A stretch of 5,541 nucleotides of DNA from Desulfonatronovibrio sp046496945 (lineage in GTDB: Bacteria; Desulfobacterota; Desulfovibrionia; Desulfovibrionales; Desulfonatronovibrionaceae): assembly GCA_046496945.1 (NCBI GenBank), contig JAWOGL010000227.1, positions 1 to 5,541 on the forward strand, read 5' to 3'. The position numbers and the translations under genes are program-made. Below the pieces are notes generated by a model. That model ran no database searches. It saw only the letters and a list, made by a program, of their open reading frames with translations, and was not told the DNA's origin. Shown in pieces: positions 1 through 5,169 of this stretch; within the stretch, counting starts at the first letter, position 1, and each line of letters opens with the position of its first letter.

Positions 1-138
1 GCCAAAGTCCTGGATCAGGCAGGCTTCGATCTCCCCCTTGAACCATTTAGAGTCAAAAATGTTCCTACGCACGAAGATCTGGCCCAATGCAGAAAGATAG
101 GCAAAACTCTTGCGAATAAAATCCATGAAAAAACTTAA
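1..138 (+). CDS. C-terminal end of a probable flavodiiron protein (FprA / rubredoxin:oxygen oxidoreductase family), 5' truncated by the window
   Basis: An open frame runs from the first base to TAA at 136-138 and gives the last 45 residues of a protein. It reads AKVLDQAGFDLPLEPFRVKN, followed by VPTHEDLAQCRKIGKTLANK and a short basic tail. This matches my memory of the end of the flavodoxin domain in A-type flavoproteins. In those, a Gly-Phe beta strand is followed by a V-P-x-x-E-D-L-x-x-C-x-x-x-G-x-x-(I/L)-A helix, as in Desulfovibrio rubredoxin:oxygen oxidoreductase. Such proteins are cytoplasmic, reduce O2 or NO at a di-iron site in an N-terminal beta-lactamase-like domain, and take electrons through FMN and rubredoxin. 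The di-iron domain lies outside the window, so the call rests only on the C-terminal helix. Another flavodoxin-fold protein is possible. The next gene starts inside this one. Confidence 0.6.
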   Translation, partial: AKVLDQAGFDLPLEPFRVKNVPTHEDLAQCRKIGKTLANKIHEKT

Positions 139-796
139 AAATAAGATTCTAAACATACTCAGCCGGGAAGATATTTCCACTTCTCTGACCCGCCTGGATG
201 AATACCCTCCCAGGAAAATACTGGGGCCCCTTTTTTCCGGCCTTCTAAATCCTGATCAATTGATCCGGTGGCACAGCGTCACTGCCATGGGCCATGTTGT
301 AGCCCGCATGACTGAAAAAGAAGGCCTGGAAGAAGGCCGCGTAGTCATGCGCAGGCTCATGTGGTCATTAAATGACGAATCCGGAGGTATCGGCTGGGGC
401 GCGCCCGAGTGCATGGGAGAAATAATGGCCCGACACGAGGGACTGGCCGGAGAATTTGCTTTAATATTATTTTCATACATAGTAGAGCGCCGCGACGGTG
501 CTGATAATTACCTGGAATATCTGCCTCTCAGACGAGGCGCTTTCTGGGGGCTGGCCCGTCTTGCCCAGAAAAGACCGGAAACTGGGAAAAAGGGCCTTGG
601 TAAAGCCCTTCAGGCCCTGCAAAATGAAGATGATCCGTATATCCTGGCCTGCCTGTGCAAGTATTTCAAGCAGATAGATCATTGGCCCGAAGAGTTGCCG
701 GCCAGAATCACGCCCCTGAAAAACCATACTGTGGAGTTGTACTGGAACCAGACATTATCTGTATTGCCCGTCAAAGAAATCTGTTCTGCCGGCTGA
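125..796 (+). CDS. HEAT-repeat-like conserved hypothetical protein (resembles the DVU0298 family)
   Basis: A 223-residue soluble protein with no signal peptide or membrane segment. It is helix-rich, with paired amphipathic helices typical of HEAT/armadillo-like folds: about 30-62 (LFSGLLNPDQLIRWHSVTAM and on), 68-104, 108-120, 135-150 and 155-182. The most distinctive part is residues 73-99, where VVMRRLMWSLNDESGGIGWG is followed by APECMGE; the run of Gly, Trp, Asp and Glu looks like a functional surface. I recall similar proteins in Desulfovibrio annotated as HEAT-repeat or 'DVU0298 family', with unknown function. HEAT proteins usually bind partners, so a scaffold or maturation role is possible but unproven. 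I chose ATG at 125. An in-frame TTG at 110 would add five residues. Neither has a convincing Shine-Dalgarno sequence, and the 14-base overlap with the upstream gene suggests translational coupling. Confidence 0.8.
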   Translation: MKKLKNKILNILSREDISTSLTRLDEYPPRKILGPLFSGLLNPDQLIRWHSVTAMGHVVARMTEKEGLEEGRVVMRRLMWSLNDESGGIGWGAPECMGEIMARHEGLAGEFALILFSYIVERRDGADNYLEYLPLRRGAFWGLARLAQKRPETGKKGLGKALQALQNEDDPYILACLCKYFKQIDHWPEELPARITPLKNHTVELYWNQTLSVLPVKEICSAG

Positions 797-839
797 TTCC
801 CGCCCCCCCTGTGCTTCTTTCTTATGCATAAAAGAGCTG

Positions 840-896
840 TTCACTATATATTATGGTCAGCCACTGAATCCAAGGCAGGCCCATGGCTATAGTGAA
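840..896. repeat. 57-base imperfect inverted repeat with perfect 9-base arms
   Basis: TTCACTATA at 840-848 is exactly complementary to TATAGTGAA at 888-896. Inside, ATGG (853-856) can pair with CCAT (881-884), and GCC (860-862) with GGC (874-876), giving a long bulged hairpin. There is no T-run after it on the + strand. On the - strand the arm is followed by CAGCTCTTTTATG, so a role as a weak terminator for the leftward operon is possible. A relic of a small mobile repeat would also look like this. Confidence 0.45.
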
Positions 897-907
897 AATT
901 CAGGAAT

Positions 908-941
908 AAAAAAAGATTCTTCCGGTTTAATCGAATAAACC
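908..941 (-). terminator. Possible weak terminator for the leftward operon
   Basis: GGTTTA (924-929) and TAAACC (936-941) form a 6-bp stem with a 6-base loop. On the minus strand it is followed, after about 9 bases, by a run of seven T (A7 at 908-914 on the + strand). The stem is AT-rich and the gap to the T-run is longer than in a classical intrinsic terminator, so this is tentative. It lies about 120 bases beyond the metallophosphoesterase stop codon. Confidence 0.3.
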
Positions 942-969
942 TCTTACTCCTGTCTTCTCCCCCTCGGCG

Positions 970-1020
970 ATCTCGGCGCCTCAAGGGCCGCTTCGGCCCG
1001 GGCGTGAGATACTCTTTTCT
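970..1020 (+). terminator. Long GC-rich hairpin, probable terminator of the rightward genes
   Basis: Three stacked stems are visible. The inner one is GGGCCG (985-990) with CGGCCC (994-999) around a CTT loop. The middle one is CGCC (977-980) with GGCG (1001-1004). The outer one is ATCTC (970-974) with GAGAT (1006-1010). On the + strand the hairpin is followed by a pyrimidine-rich tail, ACTCTTTTCTTT (1011-1022), as in an intrinsic terminator with an imperfect U-tract. It sits about 170 bases past the HEAT-like stop codon, which is rather far. The left side also contains CTCGGCG twice with a 9-base period (963-969, 972-978), so it may belong to a dispersed repeat rather than being a dedicated terminator. 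Confidence 0.5.
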
Positions 1021-1058
1021 TTAAACTCAAGTACGCTTCAGCAGGATGAACCTAAAAG

Positions 1059-2180
1059 CTACTTACGCGTGGAAACGATATCAATGACTACAATCTCCGC
1101 TGGAGACAAAACCCTGATGGGTGGCCCCCAGCTTCCGGCCCCGCTGGTGACTGCAAGGCTTGACCCTGCTTTTTCATAAAGACCGTAAACATATTTGAAC
1201 TGGGTTTTTACAAAATATCTGAACGGAAAAATCTGGCCGTTGTGGGTATGGCCGGCCAGTTGCAGATCCACTCCGGACAAAGCCGCGTACTCGAACCCCC
1301 AGGGTCTGTGACTGACCAGGAGGTTAAATTTATCCGGCACTATATCCTGGAAAATTTCCCTGACAACTTGCTCCTGATGTTCCTTTGGACTGACCCGGCG
1401 CGCCGGATCGGTCACTCCTGTAAGAACCAGATTTAGCTGGTCCAGATATATGCTGTGGTCATCAAGAACTGTTAACCCTGCCTGGTCGAACAGAGCCAGG
1501 GATTGTTCCAAACCCGCGTAAAATTCATGGTTGCCCAGGACAGTGAACTTTCCCAGGGGCGGTGACAGCCTGCCAAGCTGCATGGCCTCGTCTTCCAGCC
1601 ATTGCAGATGATCATTGAACACGTCCCCTCCGAAAATAATCAGATCTCCTTCCTGTTCATCAATAATCTCAATAAGCCCTTCCAGACGCCTGGACGAATT
1701 CTGCACACCCAGATGAAGTTCAGACAGAAATACCAGCCTTATGTCCCTGGAAATTTTTGAAGATTCAAATTTATACTCTGTAACCTTTACCGGGCGGGAG
1801 GCTTCATAAAAGCCGTAAACCACTGCAAATACGGAGCAGAAAACTGCCAGGCTGCCTGCTGCAAAAGATATCCCTGGCCGCACATGCTTGATAAATGGCC
1901 AAAGAATCATTTTTACAGCCAGGATAATCAACTGAAACATAAACAGATAGAAAATAAGGGCCAGCCAGGTAAAGGTAACCTGCCAGAAAAGATAAACTGC
2001 TTTCTGCGGCCAGGAAAGAGGCAGGAGATGAGCCACAGCAGGGCTCGCGGCCGCAAACACACAGACTATGTACCCGGCGGTTGCCCTGGCCTTGTTCAAC
2101 GAAAACTGGCGGGCAAACATGAACCAGGTGAAAACGTGCATGGTCAGATATATTGAAAAAAAAGCCAGAAAAAACCACAT
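1059..2180 (-). CDS. Membrane-anchored metallophosphoesterase (YkuE/YaeI-like)
   Basis: A 373-residue protein in two parts. Residues 1-126 hold about four hydrophobic segments (roughly 2-22, 35-54, 62-97 and 104-125). Residues 148-367 are a calcineurin-like metallophosphoesterase domain. Visible metal and catalytic motifs are SELHLG (153-158), GGDVFND (184-190), GNHE (216-219), the H of LLVSHRP (H291) and GHTH (310-313). The C-terminal SGAGSWGPPIR motif (346-356) is typical of the YkuE/YaeI branch, some members of which hydrolyse lipid-linked phosphates such as UDP-diacylglucosamine. The actual substrate here is unknown. The first motif is normally Asp-x-His, whereas this protein has Glu154-x-His156. 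The gene starts 38 bases after the ATPase stop codon and is probably co-transcribed with the transporter, though no functional link is obvious. The Shine-Dalgarno sequence is weak (GGA before ATATATAATG). Confidence 0.9.
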   Translation of the reverse strand: MWFFLAFFSIYLTMHVFTWFMFARQFSLNKARATAGYIVCVFAAASPAVAHLLPLSWPQKAVYLFWQVTFTWLALIFYLFMFQLIILAVKMILWPFIKHVRPGISFAAGSLAVFCSVFAVVYGFYEASRPVKVTEYKFESSKISRDIRLVFLSELHLGVQNSSRRLEGLIEIIDEQEGDLIIFGGDVFNDHLQWLEDEAMQLGRLSPPLGKFTVLGNHEFYAGLEQSLALFDQAGLTVLDDHSIYLDQLNLVLTGVTDPARRVSPKEHQEQVVREIFQDIVPDKFNLLVSHRPWGFEYAALSGVDLQLAGHTHNGQIFPFRYFVKTQFKYVYGLYEKAGSSLAVTSGAGSWGPPIRVLSPAEIVVIDIVSTRK

Positions 2181-2218
2181 TATATATCCAGAATTCGGAC
2201 AGAGAATTTACAGGTGCC

Positions 2219-2983
2219 TTATAAAATCTTATCCAGAAAAGCTTTAACCCGTTCATTTTCAAAATGCTTTTGAAAAAAATCCCGGGGAGCGCCCTGGGCG
2301 ATGAATCTGCCGTGCTCCATAAATATCACCCGGTCGGCCATTTCCCGGGCAATGCCCATCTGGTGGGTAACAATGAGCATGGTCATACCCTCCTGCGCCA
2401 GGGTCTTAATGGAGTCAAACACCTCGCCGACCAGTTCCGGATCCAGGGCTGAGGTGGGTTCATCAAAAAGCATTAACTTGGGACGCATGGCCAGGGCTCT
2501 GGCAATGGCCACCCGCTGCTTTTGTCCCCCGGACAGGGTGGCCGGATACTTATCTTTTTTGTCCAGAAGCCCGACTTTTTTCAGCATATCCATGCCGATT
2601 TCCCGGGCCTGCATTTTATTTCTTTTCTGAACCGTGACCGGCCCCTCCATAACATTTGCTAAAACGCTCATGTGCGGGAAGAGATGAAAATGCTGGAATA
2701 CCATACCTACTTCCGAACGCAGGGCACAAATATTCCTGGGCTTATCAAGGACCTTTTTGCCCTTTTTCAGGACATACCCCACTTCTTTGCCTTCAAAAAA
2801 AATGCTTCCTGAATCTATAAACTCCAGAAAATTAATGGCCCGGAGCAAGGTAGACTTTCCTGAACCCGACGGCCCGATCACCGCAACCTGCTCTCCCCTG
2901 GAGATATCCAGGCTGACATTGTCCACAGCCTTTAGTTTACCGTAGTATTTATTGATATTCTTTAACTCTAAAAGTGTATTCAT
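2219..2983 (-). CDS. Polar amino acid ABC transporter ATP-binding protein (GlnQ/HisP-like)
   Basis: A 254-residue cytoplasmic ATPase that powers the importer encoded upstream. All motifs are intact: Walker A GPSGSGKST (37-45), Q-loop Gln97 in GMVFQHFHLFPHMSV, signature LSGGQ (150-154), Walker B LMLFDEP (170-176) with catalytic Glu175, D-loop SALD (178-181) and switch His207 in VTHQM. The phrases RAINFLEFIDSGSI, FQHFHLFPHMSVLANV and DEPTSALDPELVGEV are characteristic of the polar amino acid (PAAT/HAAT) subgroup, and the length is normal for it. A Lys-rich stretch around 72-82 (VLKKGKKVLDK) falls in the region between Walker A and the Q-loop that varies in this subgroup. ATG follows the permease stop codon after only 2 bases, with no strong Shine-Dalgarno sequence, so translation is probably coupled to the permease. 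Confidence 0.96.
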   Translation of the reverse strand: MNTLLELKNINKYYGKLKAVDNVSLDISRGEQVAVIGPSGSGKSTLLRAINFLEFIDSGSIFFEGKEVGYVLKKGKKVLDKPRNICALRSEVGMVFQHFHLFPHMSVLANVMEGPVTVQKRNKMQAREIGMDMLKKVGLLDKKDKYPATLSGGQKQRVAIARALAMRPKLMLFDEPTSALDPELVGEVFDSIKTLAQEGMTMLIVTHQMGIAREMADRVIFMEHGRFIAQGAPRDFFQKHFENERVKAFLDKIL

Positions 2984-2985
2984 AA

Positions 2986-4005
2986 TTATCTGTCTTCGTA
3001 GGCCCCCACTCTGCGCTCAACCTTCTCAAAAACCAGAGTAAAAATTGTTGTAAAAAACAGATAAATGCAAGCCGCCAGAATAAGAACTGTCACGTTGAAA
3101 TAGGCGTTAAAGAGCTGATCCGCTGTCCTCATGAGCTCCACCATGGCAATAGTTGAAACCAGGGCTGTATCTTTGATAAGGGCAATAAACTCATTGCCTA
3201 CAGGCGGCATAAGCCTTTTATAGGTCTGGGGGATTATCACCCTGCGCATGGTCTGGGTATAAGTCATGCCCAGGGCCTTGGCCGCCTCATGCTGACCGTG
3301 ATCAATACTCTGGATTCCTCCGCGGATAATCTCGGCCAGATAGGCGGAGTAATTAAGGCTCAGCCCCAGAAGAGCAGCTGTCAGGGGCGAAAAGGTTATG
3401 CCCAGAGCCGGCAGGCCGTAGTATATGAAAAAAAGCTGGAGCAGAAGCGGAGTGCCCCGGAAAAGCCAGATAAAAAGCCAGCACGCCCCGGACAAAGGCG
3501 CAAAACCGCTGATCCTGCCCAGAGCTATCACCAGGCCACCCGCAGGAGATACCAGCATGGTAAAAAAGACCAGAACCAGGGTCATGATGCTGCCTTTGAG
3601 CAGCAGGGGTAAAAATTTTAGAGTATCTTCAAAAAAACGGACATAGGAAGGTTTTAGGACCCGGTCCAGGGCGGCTGCAAAATTTCTGGCCTCGGCATTA
3701 TGAGGGTAAACTTCCAGGACTTCCTGGCACAGCGCGCTGGCCTGGTCATATTTTTCCTGACCAAAGTAAAGCCTGGCCATTATCATCCTGCTGTTCACAA
3801 AAGAACCGTCATCCAGTTTTTTGTCCGCAGGCTTGGGAATGGACAGAAAAAGTTCTTCTGCCCGCTCAATCTCGCCCAGGGCCAGGGCATTCTGGGCATC
3901 CAGAAAAACCTGCTGGTAATTCCCTGTCTCCGCGCAGACCGGTGCAGCCCCAAAAATTAAAAGCAGGAGAATGACTATTCCCCTGCCTTTTATTAAACTA
4001 AGCAT
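2986..4005 (-). CDS. Polar amino acid ABC transporter permease with an N-terminal signal peptide and periplasmic TPR-like domain
   Basis: A 339-residue protein from ATG at 4005. Residues 1-25 are a signal peptide with a probable cut after PVCA. Residues about 28-116 form a helical TPR-like domain; its clearest repeat is ARLYFGQEKYDQASALCQEV followed by LEVYPHNAEA. Residues about 130-328 are a HisM/GlnP-type permease with five membrane segments. The cytoplasmic EAA loop has E240-A-A, G246 and I258-P259, and the family motif LIKDTALVS carries D279. Such permeases normally have an external N-terminus, so the extra domain would lie in the periplasm near the binding protein. Usual family length is about 215-250 residues, so the extension is not part of the standard fold. 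The gene follows the binding-protein stop codon by 27 bases. TTG at 4011 could add two residues; neither start has a clear Shine-Dalgarno sequence. Presumably it works as a homodimer, as no second permease gene is present. Confidence 0.93.
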   Translation of the reverse strand: MLSLIKGRGIVILLLLIFGAAPVCAETGNYQQVFLDAQNALALGEIERAEELFLSIPKPADKKLDDGSFVNSRMIMARLYFGQEKYDQASALCQEVLEVYPHNAEARNFAAALDRVLKPSYVRFFEDTLKFLPLLLKGSIMTLVLVFFTMLVSPAGGLVIALGRISGFAPLSGACWLFIWLFRGTPLLLQLFFIYYGLPALGITFSPLTAALLGLSLNYSAYLAEIIRGGIQSIDHGQHEAAKALGMTYTQTMRRVIIPQTYKRLMPPVGNEFIALIKDTALVSTIAMVELMRTADQLFNAYFNVTVLILAACIYLFFTTIFTLVFEKVERRVGAYEDR

Positions 4006-4032
4006 TTGCAAATAACATTAGGGACAAGAGGT

Positions 4033-4818
4033 TTACCACTGTGAAGGATCGGTAATATCTTCACCAAACCATTTTCTGGAAATTTCCCCCATGGTTCCAT
4101 CAGCCACCATTGCGTTGATTTCTTCCTGAACCACCTGGCGTAGTTGTTTATCTTCCTTGCGAAAAGCCACCCCGAAAGGTTCCTGACTTACCACGCCGGG
4201 AAGCACCTTGAATTTGCCGGGCCTGGTTCCTATATAATAACGTCCGGCAACATTATCCACAATCATGGCATCCAGCCTGCCGGCCTCAAGATCAAGAAAC
4301 GCCTTGGGATTGGTTTCGTATTCGCGCACCTTTCCGGGCTCCTGGGGCAGGGCGTCTACTGCCTGCAACGCTGAAGAACCTTTCTGAACACCGATTACCT
4401 TGCCTCCCAGATCTTCAAAAGAACTGATTTCATCTTCACCAAGCTGTAAAACCACAATCTGTCCGTCCATGATATAAGGATCGGTAAAACTGACCTTTTC
4501 AGCGCGTTCTTCGGTAATGGTCATGCCGTTCCAGATACAGTCAAATTTTTTGGTATTCAGGGAATGAATGACCCCGTCCCAGGCTGTAGGCTGCCAGACA
4601 ATATCAATACCCAGGCGCTCACCCAGGGCATTGGCCACATCTACGTCAAATCCAACAATCTCGCCGTCGTCACGGAAACCCATGGGAGGGAAAGCGTCGT
4701 CAAGTCCAATAACCAGGGCGCCTTTATTTTGAACCCTCTCCCAGGAATCGTCGGCCATGGCTGTCCCGGACATAGCCAGAACTGTAATCATAACCAGAAT
4801 TTTAATTAAACCTTTCAC
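4033..4818 (-). CDS. Periplasmic polar-amino-acid-binding protein of the ABC importer (SBP_bac_3 family)
   Basis: A 261-residue protein. Residues 1-22 are a Sec signal peptide with a probable cut after GTAMA, giving a soluble periplasmic protein; there is no lipobox Cys. The rest is a two-lobed family 3 binding protein: LVIGLDDAFPPMGFRDDGEI (about 35-54), GFDVDVANALGERLG (56-70), WNGMTITEERAEKVSFTDPY (96-115), then the second lobe from about 120 and the return strand EPFGVAFRKED (213-223). Arg105 and Asp188 stand where family members bind the alpha-carboxylate and alpha-amino groups, so an alpha-amino acid is the likely ligand. The side chain recognised cannot be read from sequence. Start is GTG at 4816-4818, chosen because a strong AGGAGGT lies 6 bases upstream. 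It is the first gene of the transporter operon, followed by permease and ATPase. Confidence 0.95.
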   Translation of the reverse strand: MKGLIKILVMITVLAMSGTAMADDSWERVQNKGALVIGLDDAFPPMGFRDDGEIVGFDVDVANALGERLGIDIVWQPTAWDGVIHSLNTKKFDCIWNGMTITEERAEKVSFTDPYIMDGQIVVLQLGEDEISSFEDLGGKVIGVQKGSSALQAVDALPQEPGKVREYETNPKAFLDLEAGRLDAMIVDNVAGRYYIGTRPGKFKVLPGVVSQEPFGVAFRKEDKQLRQVVQEEINAMVADGTMGEISRKWFGEDITDPSQW

Positions 4819-4824
4819 CTTATT

Positions 4825-4831
4825 ACCTCCT
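4825..4831 (-). promoter_or_regulatory. Strong Shine-Dalgarno sequence of the binding-protein gene
   Basis: The minus strand reads AGGAGGT here, six bases before the GTG start. It fixes GTG as the start even though it is not ATG. It is by far the best ribosome site in the window, and should give more binding protein than permease or ATPase. Confidence 0.88.
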
Positions 4832-4996
4832 GAAAAAAATTATTTACGAAGACTGCTAGCTACAATAAGGCAATCCGGGATGCAAGGAGAATAATTATCA
4901 AATAAATTCAAAATATTAAGCATGTTTTTCCTTAAAATCCCAAGGGTGATTTCTTCCCGGACTTTTTTTGTAAAAAACTGCTTCTTGCTGACAGCT

Positions 4997-5024
4997 TTTA
5001 CTTGAGATATGTTTTTAGTATAAT
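4997..5024 (+). promoter_or_regulatory. Candidate sigma-70 promoter for the PilZ gene
   Basis: TTTACT (4997-5002) and a perfect TATAAT (5019-5024) are separated by 16 bases. The -35 matches TTGACA at four of six positions. Transcription would begin near 5031 and give a leader of about 140 bases that contains the hairpins at 5046-5122. The call rests on consensus matching alone, in an AT-rich setting. Confidence 0.4.
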
Positions 5025-5045
5025 CATCGGCATCTAATCGGTCTC

Positions 5046-5072
5046 CATCCGGAAAACTTTTCTTTCTGGATG
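5046..5072 (+). promoter_or_regulatory. Leader hairpin 1 upstream of the PilZ gene
   Basis: CATCCGGAAA (5046-5055) pairs with TTTCTGGATG (5063-5072) over 10 bp, with one G-U wobble and a 7-base loop. The left arm can instead pair perfectly over 9 bp with TTCCGGATG at 5117-5125, so hairpins 1 and 2 compete with that long-range fold. No T-run follows, so it is not a terminator by itself. Confidence 0.4.
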
Positions 5073-5093
5073 CTGAAACTGACGGCTTTCTTA

Positions 5094-5122
5094 CCGGAAA
5101 CAGGGAAAAGAGCCCCTTCCGG
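5094..5122 (+). promoter_or_regulatory. Leader hairpin 2 upstream of the PilZ gene
   Basis: CCGGAA (5094-5099) pairs with TTCCGG (5117-5122), and GGG (5103-5105) with CCC (5114-5116), leaving a small ACA bulge. A run of seven T lies about 22 bases downstream (5145-5151), too far for a standard intrinsic terminator. The arms share the CCGGAA core with hairpin 1, so they could also be repeated protein-binding sites on DNA. Confidence 0.38.
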
Positions 5123-5169
5123 ATGAAAACCAACCAGTTCAAACTTTTTTTATACTAAGCCCAAAAGCC

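Larger units (their letters stand above)
797..1058. other. Convergent intergenic region, rich in inverted repeats
   Basis: These 262 bases lie between the 3' ends of the HEAT-like gene (+) and the metallophosphoesterase gene (-). No credible reading frame is visible. The region holds a 10-base perfect palindrome, TTATGCATAA (822-831), and three longer inverted repeats listed separately. Transcription from both sides should end here. Confidence 0.7.
4819..5169. other. Divergent intergenic region between the transporter operon and the PilZ gene
   Basis: This 351-base region is AT-rich next to the binding-protein gene (about 4840-4980) and more structured on the right (5046-5125). It should hold the promoters of both directions. 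I could pick out a reasonable sigma-70 promoter only for the rightward gene. For the leftward operon there are AT-rich -10-like stretches but no matching -35. A 100-codon leftward frame with a TTG start crosses most of it, but I do not regard it as a gene. Confidence 0.6.

Noticed and set aside
1804..2262. Leftward 152-codon frame overlapping the ATPase end and the phosphoesterase start
   Set aside because: It lies in another frame over two well-supported genes and its product shows no family features; it is a shadow frame.
3289..3646. Rightward frames of 107 and 73 codons opposite the permease
   Set aside because: They are antisense to the conserved EAA and membrane regions of a certain gene, and are basic, low-complexity shadows.
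4009..4011. TTG as the permease start
   Set aside because: The ATG two codons later gives an equally good signal peptide, and neither start has a ribosome site; ATG is preferred.
4840..5142. Leftward 100-codon open frame between the binding-protein and PilZ genes
   Set aside because: It starts with TTG without a ribosome site, has no recognisable domain, and covers the predicted promoter and leader region. A small protein cannot be fully excluded.
5151..5156. TATACT just before the PilZ start as a -10 box
   Set aside because: No -35 match lies at a proper distance and transcripts would be nearly leaderless; the TATAAT at 5019 is better supported.
5031..5169. c-di-GMP riboswitch upstream of the PilZ gene
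   Set aside because: It was tempting because of the c-di-GMP effector downstream, but the conserved GEMM core sequences I know are not visible.
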